A DNA stretch of 35,935 nucleotides from Rhizophagus sp. LPA8_4_AMF (taxonomy: Eukaryota; Glomeromycota; Glomeromycetes; Glomerales; Glomeraceae): contig JADRCO010000364.1 of the NCBI GenBank assembly GCA_021464525.1, forward strand, positions 1 to 35,935, written 5' to 3'. How positions within the stretch are numbered: the stretch's first letter is position 1; each line of letters opens with the position of its first letter. The position numbers and the translations under genes are program-made. Positions 10,116-20,280 of this stretch are shown here, piece after piece. The notes beneath the pieces are model-generated. The model did not search any database. It was given only the letters and a program-made list of their open reading frames with translations, and had not been told where the DNA came from.

Positions 10116-12119
10116 ATGTCTCAATATTCTGAAATTTTTCAACCTTTTGTTGATTTATTCACTCAATCACAGATACATACTATTCTTTTAGCATGGCTTC
10201 CAGTAAAATTTGGTCCTTATATGACCGGACTAATGGCAGTTGATATGTTTATAACAAGTGTCATTGCATCCGGAATTTCTGCTTTTGTTCTCGCATTACA
10301 TAAATTTATTACAACCTTTACTTTTGGTAATCCTTTTAAAAAGGATGGTAGTGTCACGGTTCAAGTTGAATATTATACTGAAGGAACTTATGGTGATTTG
10401 TATGCTAGTATATTCTATGAAGCCTTATCTTGGTTAATTTCTCAACAAACAAAACACTTAGAAAAAGGTTCTTTTATTATACAACATGCAAATTTAAATA
10501 ATAATGATGATGATGATGATGATTGTGCACCTCCAAAATTTAATATACTTCCGGAAACAGATCAACAAATTACAATTGAATATAAGGGAAAAAAATTTGA
10601 AGTTTCATTTAATATGCCAGCCGATCAAGAAAAGAAAGATGATAATAATAATAATAGTAGAAGTTATAGTAGAAATAAACCAAAACCTTCAATTTTTATA
10701 ACAATTGTTGAAGAGTCAGCTACAAATGTTGAAGCTATGAACGAATTTTTAAATGAAGTTACTAGATCTTACTTAGAATCTCAGAAAAAAGATAAAGTTC
10801 GTTCAAGGTATGAACGTAGTGGTTCTTATTGGTATCACGTACAATCATTATCTTCAATTAGAGGTTTAGACACCGTAGCATTAGATGAAACTTATGAAAA
10901 ATTATTGAAAAAAGAATTAGAAACATTCGTAAGTGATAAAGAATTTTATCAAAGAATTGGAATGCCTTATCGACGTGGTATTTTATTATATGGAAAACCA
11001 GGAACAGGAAAAACTAGTTTAATAAATGCAATTTCATCACAATTATCTCGTGATATTTATTATTTAAATCTTAAAACCATTATGGATGATAATGAATTAA
11101 GCGCCGCATTTAGTTCGGTTCCTGCTAATCAAATTATTGTACTTGAAGATGTTGATACTCAATCAAAAGTTCTTCATAAAAGAACAAGAAAAGATTCTTC
11201 ATTAATAACTGCCATAGAATCTACTGGTAACAAAGAAGAAATTGGTCCAAGTGTGGGCCCATCAACTTTTTCAAAATTTAGTTTATCAACTTTCTTAGGA
11301 TGTTTAGATGGTAATATTTTATCCGAAGGAAATATCATTATAATGACAACAAATCACGTTGAACATCTTGATCCTGCTTGTATTCGTCCTGGTCGTATGG
11401 ATGTACATCTTGATCTTGGCTATTGTACTCATTATCAAATTAGAAAAATGTATAAAAGTGTTGCTGAAAATCCCGAAGCTGAATTTCCTAAAGAGATTCT
11501 TGAAAAAATTCCTGAAAAATTATTACCTCCTTGTGAAGTTATGATGACTATGGTCTTGTATCGTAATGAACTTGTACTTATTCCAGAAAAAATTTATGAA
11601 TTAGTTGCAAAATACAAAAATATGAAACCTGAAGACATTGCAAAACAAATGGAAGAAGAAGCTAAACGCCTTAGTGAAATACCCGAATCGGAAGAAGCTA
11701 AAAATGAAAATAAGAAAGAGGAAAACAAAGAAGAAAACAAAGAAGTTAAAGAGGAAATTAAAAAAGAAGTTAAAGAAGAAGTTAAAACCGAAAACAAAGA
11801 AGTTAAGGAAGAAGTCAAAGACGAAAACAAGAAGAAAGATGAAATTAAAGATGAAAACAAAGATGAAAACCAAATAGAAACTAATAAAGAGGAAAAGAAG
11901 GAAGAAGAAATAATAAAGAAAGAAGAAGAGATTAAGAAAGAGGAAGAAATAATAAAGAAAGAAGAAATCAAGAAAGAAGAAGAAATTAAAAATGAAGTAA
12001 CAAGTGAAGGAGAAGATAGTGATAGCACAGATGTAGAAGTCGAAAATGATAAGATAAAAAGTCTTAAAGTTGTAGAAACATTAACAAATACACCACAAAT
12101 TTCAACAATAACTAATTAA
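10116..12119 (+). CDS. BCS1-like AAA ATPase with charged tail
   Basis: This is a single intronless frame of 667 aa from ATG 10116 to TAA 12117-12119. A hydrophobic segment lies at about residues 37-60 (TGLMAVDMFITSVIASGISA), so the protein is probably membrane-anchored. A divergent BCS1-type N-terminal region follows, then the AAA module: Walker A GKPGTGKT (293-300), Walker B IIVLEDVD (340-347), sensor-1 TTNH (411-414) and RPGR arginine finger (424-427). Residues of about 505-640 are a low-complexity tail of Glu/Lys repeats. Two homopolymer-like runs, DDDDDD and NNNN, interrupt the N-terminal region. Canonical BCS1 translocates the Rieske protein across the mitochondrial inner membrane. The divergent N-terminus and long tail argue against a strict orthologue, so this is better read as a member of an expanded BCS1-like family of unknown substrate. 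Confidence 0.88.
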   Translation: MSQYSEIFQPFVDLFTQSQIHTILLAWLPVKFGPYMTGLMAVDMFITSVIASGISAFVLALHKFITTFTFGNPFKKDGSVTVQVEYYTEGTYGDLYASIFYEALSWLISQQTKHLEKGSFIIQHANLNNNDDDDDDCAPPKFNILPETDQQITIEYKGKKFEVSFNMPADQEKKDDNNNNSRSYSRNKPKPSIFITIVEESATNVEAMNEFLNEVTRSYLESQKKDKVRSRYERSGSYWYHVQSLSSIRGLDTVALDETYEKLLKKELETFVSDKEFYQRIGMPYRRGILLYGKPGTGKTSLINAISSQLSRDIYYLNLKTIMDDNELSAAFSSVPANQIIVLEDVDTQSKVLHKRTRKDSSLITAIESTGNKEEIGPSVGPSTFSKFSLSTFLGCLDGNILSEGNIIIMTTNHVEHLDPACIRPGRMDVHLDLGYCTHYQIRKMYKSVAENPEAEFPKEILEKIPEKLLPPCEVMMTMVLYRNELVLIPEKIYELVAKYKNMKPEDIAKQMEEEAKRLSEIPESEEAKNENKKEENKEENKEVKEEIKKEVKEEVKTENKEVKEEVKDENKKKDEIKDENKDENQIETNKEEKKEEEIIKKEEEIKKEEEIIKKEEIKKEEEIKNEVTSEGEDSDSTDVEVENDKIKSLKVVETLTNTPQISTITN

Positions 12120-12776
12120 CTACTATAATAGAATTTAAAAAACTTTATTTAACATTTTAGCCATTTTTATCCATGTATATTTTTATGTCTTTTTTTTTCA
12201 TTTGTAATAAAATGCATTGAAATATTTATTGTATAATGAAACTAATAATAAATGATATACACGTTATTCTAAAATATATAAATAACCTTTCACTAATTTA
12301 CTTTCAAAAATAATTGGATCACACAAACACAAAACTGAGTTAGTATAACTTTTTGAATTTACAAATATTTATATTTTTATTGGATGAGGCGCAGAAATAT
12401 CTTGGCATGCGTGTTACACTTAAAATCGGTCATGTTAAATCATTTAATCCATTAAACATAGTATTAGAGTACAATAATGCGATGTAATATACACAGTGAA
12501 CTATATAAAGTCATATCAAAATAAAAGAAGTAAATTTCGGTGATAGCGGATTTATAAATAATTTTTTTTTTTTTATTACAAAATGAAATAATTCTATTTT
12601 TTTTTTTTTTACAATCACGTTATGAGTTTAATTTATGCGGTTTATGCCAATTTTGGAAATACTAATTAAATTTATTTGTAATAATGATTTATTGTCTTAA
12701 AAACTATATAAAGAACATTAAACGCCATTAAAATCGAATTTCACATTTTTTTTAAATTTCTTAAAAAAAAAAAAAA
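12120..12776. other. Intergenic region between AAA ATPase and TDDGD protein gene
   Basis: It holds the 3' flank of the ATPase gene and the T/A-rich upstream region of the next gene. The run of A directly before ATG 12777 resembles a fungal leader. Nothing else is seen. Confidence 0.4.
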
Positions 12777-14350
12777 ATGTCGAGTCCAAATAATCCGAAT
12801 AATCCGTTCTTACCATATTTAACGGAAGAGAATAACAATAACAAAAATAATAACAATGATAATGAGAATCAAAATAAAAATGAAAAGAATAATAACGATA
12901 TTTCAAAAATCCTAGAAGAAGGCACAGCGACAGCTATTCCACCACCAGCTTACAATGAGATAGTAAGACCACAACCTACTCAAGCAGGTTTTGACTATCC
13001 ATCATATCCTCCCCCTCCATTTCCGGCATCGGAAATGCCAGTTGGTGAAAATAACTACTCTACAAATGTACATAATGAAAGAAGGGGTACGAATTATCTA
13101 ATTGTTATGAATGTTATTTTAAGTTAAAAATGATTATATTAATTATATAAATCATTTATTTTATTTAGGACGTAGAGCTGCATGCTGCTGTGCCGGAAAT
13201 TCGAAAAGAAATAAGACTTGCAGTTGCGGCTGGATGATCGTTTTGATTATATTCATTATTCTAGGAGTAAATATTATTTTTTTTCTTACTGCGCATACTA
13301 CGCATTTTTGTTAATAATTTAATTTGTTTTTTTTTGTTTTTTTAGGTTCTTTCGATAATAAATAACAATGCATGCGCTAACATAAGTTTAGGAACAAATT
13401 CGGAAAATTTTAGTTTTGATACCAGTACCAGCACAACTTTCCGAGTTAATACGGATGACGCTCGAGTTAGAGTATGTACAAAAAAAAAATTATACATTAA
13501 TAATATGAATTTATTCTAAAATCTAACGAAATATACGCATACATTTTTTTTTTAATTAGCGTGGAGAAATTAGAATTTTTCAAAACCCAAATTTTGACGA
13601 AATCAGTAAAACTGTGGATATTCAAGTATATACTGGAGCAACCGGAATAACTCCTAAATTTGAAACATCATCTATAGGTGGAGTTTTTGAATTGAAAATT
13701 TCTCAAATAGGATTTAGTATATTCAACATTCCACCACGTTGCATGAGATCGCAAATTAATGTATACTTACCACAACAATTTGGAGGAACCTTAGCTCCAA
13801 ATACGATTCAAGTCAAAAACCAGGATATTACAATGATGGGAAATGATATACCATATCAACAAGATATCACTTTAATCACATCTGATGGAGATGTAAATTT
13901 AAACGGCATTAGAGCGCAAAAATTAAATATTCGAACTGACGATGGAGATATTTTAGGTTCAATAACTTCTATTTCAAATGAACTTAATATTTCAACTGAC
14001 GACGGTGATTTGAATTTAACTTTGGGAAATGCTCAAACTCCTTTTACTTCAAAATTCACAATTGCCACTGACGATGGAGATGTTGAATTAAAATTTGTAA
14101 GTAAAAATATATGTGTATTATTGTCAATTTTTTTTTTCTTTAATTTATATTTAATTTTTTTTTTTATTTTTAACAGGATGGAAATTCATTCTCAGGAAAT
14201 TACAGCATTCGAACAAATGATGGATCTGTTCAAATAGATAACACCAGGTTTGGAAATCAAGTTGCTGGTGCAATTAATAGTGTTGTTGGTGGAGACCTAA
14301 AAATTACCACTGATAATGGCGATGTTGATATTAAATTTCAAGCAGTATAG
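12777..14350 (+). CDS. Single-pass membrane protein with TDDGD beta repeats
   Basis: The five exons are 12777-13086, 13169-13266, 13346-13471, 13560-14096 and 14177-14350, with GT..AG introns of about 80-90 bp, giving 414 aa. The N-terminus is Asn/Pro-rich with PPPAYNEIV and YPPPPFP motifs, of the kind bound by WW or SH3 domains. A Cys-rich juxtamembrane patch (AACCCAGNSKRNKTCSCG) precedes the transmembrane segment at about 125-141 (WMIVLIIFIILGVLSII). The remaining roughly 270 residues have repeated (T)DDGD or TDNGD turns about 20 residues apart, resembling the right-handed beta structure of DUF4097-like adhesin domains. I infer a cytosolic N-terminus and an outside or lumenal beta domain. 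No enzyme motif is seen. Function is unknown; cell-wall contact or adhesion is a guess. Confidence 0.82.
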
Positions 14351-14746
14351 AATTTATACCGAAAAAATATTCCTTTTTAACGTTATTAATATCGTATTTA
14401 GACATTTTTTAGAGTAAAGTATTTGAACATCAAAATTATGCATTACATAGTATTTAGAAAAGCAGGGGTAGTAATATCAATACTTGAATATTTTTCTTCT
14501 TTTTCGTATGTTGTAAGTCTATGTTATGTTATTTTTTTTATTAATTCTAGATCCTTTAACTGTTAATAAATTTAAGATATATATATATATTAATACATAT
14601 ATATTTTGTTATACAATTTCTAACATGATAGATAGATATATTTAAATCTATTTTAAATTAGTATTTCAAATTTTTACTACGCCACATAAATAATTTAAAA
14701 AAAAAAAAGGAGTCCGTGATCTCTTAATCTATGCATTAAAGTTTTT
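14351..14746. other. 3' intergenic region between convergent genes
   Basis: This 396-bp AT-rich interval holds the 3' untranslated regions of two converging genes and an AT microsatellite at about 14579-14610. No other feature is seen. Confidence 0.5.
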
Positions 14747-15536
14747 TTAAGATTCAGATTCTGAAACGATGGTCTCAGAAATTACTTGTTTAAGTTCTAA
14801 ATCACTAGCGGTCGTGAATAAAGTTCCGGGATAAACTTTACTTCCCCATTTTGGATGTAATAGAATGTGACAACATCCTGCATTATGAAGGTCATATTTC
14901 AGTAATTCCACTGCACCTTGAACATCCGGGTAAATTGATGGTCCACGTTCAGAGAATATCTAAAAAATTAAGTTAAAACGTAAGATTAAATTCTATATTT
15001 TATATTTATATACATATTTATATTTCATATTTACCGGATATCCAGAACAAGGATCAGTTAAATCAGCCCAATATCCACGATTTCTCAACTTTTGACAAAT
15101 CTCTTTTCCCCATCCAACGAACTACAGTAATTAAAAAAAAAATAAATAAATATTAAACATTTAATATTCACTTTTATTTATTTATTTTTTTCTTAAAAAA
15201 TGATTTACTTACATCTTCAAGTTTTTCATCTTTTTCATTCTCAATTGCAGCACCGATACCAACCAAATCATGTGTACATTTTAAAAATATAGGTATCACG
15301 AGACATTTTTCAATATATTCTACTTGAGGAAAAACGCTTTTAAGTTCTCTAACGAATCTACTAGAAGCTAAATGAATTGAAAATTCTAAAATAAATTTTT
15401 TTTGGGTTTTTTTATTAATAGTATTTATAATAGTTGGAGGCAATAATGTTACAGAACGTATATTTCGTTTTTTTGAAGAATTTGATGATGATTTAATTGG
15501 AACATAAGGAGATACTGTTGATGTAGATTGATGCAT
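14747..15536 (-). CDS. MMADHC-like cobalamin trafficking protein
   Basis: The three exons on the minus strand are 15536-15213, 15121-15035 and 14959-14747, with all introns GT..AG and phase 0, giving 207 aa. Recognisable MMADHC/DUF2246 features are GWGKEICQKL, RGYWADLTDPCSGYP, the GCCHILLHPKWGSKVYPGTL segment and FTTA near the C-terminus. In animals MMADHC (cblD) works with MMACHC to direct cobalamin to methionine synthase and methylmalonyl-CoA mutase. The fungal role is presumed similar but unproven. The protein is shorter than human MMADHC (about 296 aa), mainly at the N-terminus, which here is Ser/Thr-rich with no obvious mitochondrial presequence. It is convergent with the TDDGD protein gene. 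The assignment rests on motif memory. Confidence 0.75.
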
Positions 15537-16610
15537 GATATATAAATATTATATTGAATTGATTGATTTATTTATTTATTTATTTTTTTAAAAAAAAGGA
15601 TTATATAGTATTATACCAATTTATCAGTTCAATTTTTTTTAAAAAAAAAAATCAGAAAACAAAAAAAAGAAATAAGAAACCTTTATACATTCGGGTTTAC
15701 CTCCTGGGGCTTTTGTTTTGTTATACAAATTATATAATTATTTTTATTTAAAAATTGATGATTATAATTAATTACGTGTAACCTTATTATTGATAATTTA
15801 ATGTAATACGAAAAAAAATTGAGGTTTAGATTGTCAGGTCCAATTATCATCTTTTTCCTTTCAGTCCTTTCCAGAGTTAAATTCGGGAATTTTCAAAGTT
15901 GTCTTTGTTTATTACAAATTTGCTTAGCATTGCATGGAACCTTCGCAGTAGCACAAATAGGGGTTATTGCATATTTCCTTTTTAAAGCCATATAAATATG
16001 ATAAATCAGATAAGTAGGTATTGAAATACGTGAAAATCTACGCCTTAAAAAATGTAATTCAATTAAATTTAGTTACGGTAATTAGGACCCGGGCAATGGT
16101 AACAAGAGATCGGCACTCATTTACTACATCTCTTCAGGGCCAGAGTTACAAAATGCCGCCTGGCATTATCAAAAAGGAAGGATCTACACGTTATTTCGCA
16201 AACTCTGTGTATTGCTCGGGGTCCTCAAAACTAGCTACACAAACCAAAAAGCTACATACACAACTTACATTTTCGAAAAGATTAATTTTTGGAATTTACT
16301 AGAGGTTGTTTAAGCCTTTATATGCATGACTTTTATTGGAATTGGACTTTCTATATTATTCTAGATGTTATACAAAATATTAAGCTGAAATTTTCAATGG
16401 AAAATCTATTGAATTGAGAGGCTGAAATGAATAATTTTTCAAGATTGTTTTTCTATAAATTTCTTAAAGGTACTTTTCATAAAACTTATACCATATCTTC
16501 AATCATGACTTCTCTTTCTTCTGAATACCATTTATCTAAAATGTTCTGTCGGTTCTGTGGAGGTTTTTTCTCAGGTATTTGGATCATCTTAATAAATAAT
16601 AGTTGGGATC
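15537..16610. other. Intergenic region with a small inverted repeat
   Basis: No convincing gene is present. A locally GC-richer block at about 16084-16225 is flanked by imperfect inverted copies of aggaccc(c)ggcaat, suggesting a small folded element of about 142 bp. A sequence near 15613-15647 (taccaatttatcagttcaat followed by T and A runs) has a close relative at about 19740-19780. Confidence 0.4.
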
Positions 16611-17962
16611 TACCCTGGATGTAAACATCACCCGGGATGATCATTGAATTTTACACCGGATGTTACATATTGTACAGATCACTGCGAAATTCAAAAGGAG
16701 GTTACTTTGAAATTTGTTTCTTTTTTTTTATATCTTAAATTTAAAAAAAACTAGCATTTTGCCATACATGAGAGGACTTTGTCCTTCATAGTTAAATTTT
16801 TTTTTTATATTTGTTATTTTTTTATAAATATTTTTTTTTTTGTATTTTTTATTTAATTTTTATTTTATTGCCATTCATCGTTTTTTTTCTTTCTCACATT
16901 TTATCCAAATGTTTAAAAAGAAATTGATAGAAGTTATTTTTATAATAATACATTAGTTAAAATTACTAATTAATACATTTATTTATTCATTTCTTTATAT
17001 TTTACAATTATTTTTATTTTCCTAAAATTCACTCAAAAAATAAATTAATTAAAAATCATGTTTGTTAATTTAGTTTTTTATTATGCAGTAGATCACTCGT
17101 TAAAAATTAAAAATTACTATACCATCTTAAATTGGTTGATGCATCATTAATTGTTCCTAATGCATCACAAAAAAATATTTCAACTAATTTTTTGATTATA
17201 TTTGCCATTTTTAAGATAAATATTATAATTTATAAGATTTAATTAGTTATAAAACGAAAGTAATATTTTAACACTTCATGAACTATTTCGTTAATATAAC
17301 ATGCAGTTATAAGCAATTTATGATGATCACTTGATTGTTAGGTGACGAAACACCAAGATTTCTGTAAAATCCTTTTTATAATAAAATGCGTCCAATTACT
17401 AAAAATGATGCTAAGAATTTAAAGTATTGAAAAAGAGCATCATTAAAGAAATTATGTTTTTTTGTTTATAGTTATGGAACCTAAAAAAAAATTAATCAAC
17501 AAAACGCTAGTGATGTTTCATTAAAGAAAAATGTTTTTTTTGTTTAAAGTTTCAGATTGACCTTACCAAGGGAGTAGAAGTTCAGCTAAAAAAAAATACA
17601 AAAAAATACAAAAATCAAATTTTTAACAAAAAACGATTAAAAAAAATACAAAAAATGAATTTATTTTAAGAAAATGAAATTTTTTTAAAATAAATACAAA
17701 AAAACGAATTTATTTTAAGAAAAATGATTTTTTTTTAAAATAAGAAAAAATACAAAAAATCAAACATTTTTTAATAAAAAAATGCAAAAATCCGAAATAA
17801 AATAAAAAAAATCAAATTTGTTTTTAAAAAAGAAGATATAAAAAAAAGAAACCAAATTTCAAAGTAACTTTTCTTTGAAATTTCGCAGTAATATGTAATA
17901 TCCTGTGTAAAAATTCAATGATCATCCCGGGTAATGCTTGCATCCTTCAATAACCCAGGGTA
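16611..17962. mobile_element. 1.35-kb foldback element with long terminal inverted repeats
   Basis: The left arm (about 16611-16740) and the right arm (about 17834-17962) are inverted copies over more than 100 bp with indels. Shared blocks are taccctgg, cccgggatgatcattgaatt, cactgcgaaatt and gttactttgaaattt, in inverted order on the right. The core is very A/T-rich, with repeated aaaaaatacaaaaaa units at about 17580-17830, and has no coding frame. This is a non-autonomous DNA transposon or foldback element whose transposase is elsewhere. No clear target duplication was identified. Confidence 0.8.
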
Positions 17963-19388
17963 ATTGTTCATAAATCCAGGAGGTGGATTTTTGAACAGTA
18001 CGGCGCTTCATAAACTGCGAAACTGTGTAATTATTATGCAGACGTCCAAGATCATGTAAAAAGCATAGTAAACAATAGGTATTTTATCTATAAAATCTAA
18101 ATGACGTAATGCGTCAAAAATATCAAAGGTATTTTTACGCAATAATATTTATCTAAAAATATCAGTATGTTAAAACGACATGATCCTATTTTGGTTGAAT
18201 GCATATTATTATACAATGGCAACGCCAAAATTCAAAATTATCACATGCATTCTGCAGATCGGCAGATATGTGTAATACTGTGGCTGCCTTTAAAATAGGA
18301 ATTGATGATTTTCTCCTAAAAGAGATGAAAATGTTGGACCATGTCCCCATCGGCCTAACCTTCTAATAATGCCTTAAAACTGTACCAGCGATGATCTAAT
18401 TTGGGCCGATGGGACGATGGACATGGTCTACAACAAAAACATTCAAATGACTATCTACTTTTTATATTGTGTATCTTTAGGGGCGAGAATTTTGGGATTT
18501 ACATCATTGGTTTTGATATTTCAAATTCTATCGTAACTGGTATGTATTCAAGATGATGTATTTCAAGATAAGATTTACGATGAATGGCCTTCTTTTAAAT
18601 ACTTCTGCTCTTCTTATGGTTATTAAAAACAAATTGTGATAAGAATTAGAAATATAATTTATCATCATCTCCATTTTATAAGGCGATAATCATATTTTCA
18701 GCAGGAAGGATATCACTATCAGAATAATTATAAATAAGATTTAAGCACGAACACAACAATCTAATAATAATGATGATAATGTTAGTATCGAGATTCTAAA
18801 TTGTTCAATGTGAATCAATATAAGATTGAAACAGTTATGGGTATTTTTTATTTGATATTTGCAATTATTTCTTTAGTATTTAATGTACTCCTCTTATTAA
18901 AAGGGATAGTTTTAACTGTAATCTTACCAGTTCCATTGTAATTATAATTTATTCTGTGAATTTTTATCAAGATTTTTAAACTTAAAACAATTAAATGATA
19001 AAGTTGAGGTATAGGTTTAACTATATAATTGGTTAATTTAGTTACTAGTCAAGCGTTCAAAGTAATAAATTTCACTTAATTATAGTTTTAAGGGTTTTAA
19101 GGTTAATTTTATGATTCTGCTTGGAATTCAGACCTAAACCCAGTGGAATCCAAAAACTGAAACAAAAAAATAAATTCAATTCAAATAAATAAAATAATTT
19201 TCATCTCATAAAAGGCGACTAATAACTTGCCTCATCACTAAGTTATAACGCATCAAATGGTGGTAAAACCATGTAACGTAAAATTATTTGTGCTATGTAC
19301 AGTACATGATTTTAACACCACAAAATACAGTATTTATATATGTGATCTCTAGGTAGTATGTATCATAATAATTAAAATTGTCAATATA
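17963..19388. other. Gene desert with a short inverted-repeat element
   Basis: No gene is seen. The region includes the inverted repeat at 18333-18434, listed separately. The rest is AT-rich unique-looking DNA with frequent stops in all frames. Confidence 0.4.
18333..18434. repeat. 102-bp inverted repeat (MITE-like)
   Basis: Arms of about 25-30 bp start gttggaccatgtccccatcg on the left and end cgatggacatggtctacaac on the right, in inverted orientation with a few mismatches and one insertion, around a core of about 45 bp. The size and form fit a small MITE or a stem-loop relic. No coding potential. Confidence 0.65.
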
Positions 19389-19577
19389 CCGTAAAGTCCC
19401 GAATATAAGCAACCGATTTTGTTATAGGGGTGCTTATATTCGGTAAATTTAAATATTTGGTATATTGTAGTATTGGCCAAAATTATCATAGTGTTGGTAA
19501 ATGGTGCTTACTTTCGGGTAATATAAAAATCTGGGGGTGCTTATATTCGGGGGTTGCTTATATTCGGGACTTTACGG
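19389..19577. mobile_element. 189-bp MITE, TA target duplication
   Basis: The terminal inverted repeats are about 26 bp and essentially perfect. The left end starts ccgtaaagtcccgaatataa at 19389 and the right end closes ttatattcgggactttacgg at 19577. A TA dinucleotide lies directly outside each end (19387-19388 and 19578-19579), as expected for Tc1/mariner-type insertion. Internally, the phrase gtgcttatattcgg is repeated in both orientations. It is non-autonomous. The perfect ends suggest relatively recent activity or homogenisation. Confidence 0.88.
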
Positions 19578-19579
19578 TA

Positions 19580-20280
19580 ATTAATTAATTAATCGCTCAT
19601 TATCTACATTTATAACATTATAACAAAAGTCACTAATTTTACTTAAAACTTTGGCGTAAATTATTAGGTTGTCAATATAATATTCTAAATCTACTTAAAT
19701 GAATTTTTTTATTTTTATTTTTTTAGTTTTTTTAAAAAAAAATATACCAATTATCAGTCAAATTTTTTTAAAAAATTTAATTGCTCGATTCGTTAAAACG
19801 ACGTATATGATTGTATTTGATTGGTTAAATATCACGTGTTGAGAAATTTGTCATAAAGCGAGTGAGGTCCCGACTGTAATATCTCACATTTTTAACGATC
19901 TTCAATTGATAATCATGGATTTTTGTGGCCCCAATTGAAATTTTGATTTAGACAGACTTTACCATATGAAAATATGGACGTGAATGGTTTTGATTCACAA
20001 TTTATTATTGGTCATAAGGATCAATAAGTAATAATTGTTTTTGAATTCAATAGTTTTAAAGACATTTTTGATTATGTATTATTTATTAAAGTGAATGAAA
20101 TAATAAAAAAAAAATCAAGGATTCATTTAATTGGATTAAAATATATTTTGAAATTAGCGTATAAAGTAATTCTTTTCTAAATGTACAATAAATTACAGAA
20201 ATAAAAATAAAAAAATAAAAAACATTATCAACACGAAATTTAATCCTTTTCTCTATTTCATCATTCAAACTCATTCTTTA
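19580..20280. other. Intergenic region downstream of the START-domain gene
   Basis: This region is AT-rich with no gene visible. It contains a second copy of the taccaattatcagtcaaattt / T-run / A-run sequence at about 19740-19780 that is also found near 15613. Confidence 0.4.

Noticed and set aside
11594-12028. Minus-strand frames rich in Ser/Phe opposite the ATPase tail
   Set aside because: They are antisense readings of the Glu/Lys repeat of the AAA ATPase.
16021-16302. 93-codon plus-strand frame
   Set aside because: It starts at a non-ATG codon, has no recognisable motif and overlaps an inverted repeat; treated as chance.
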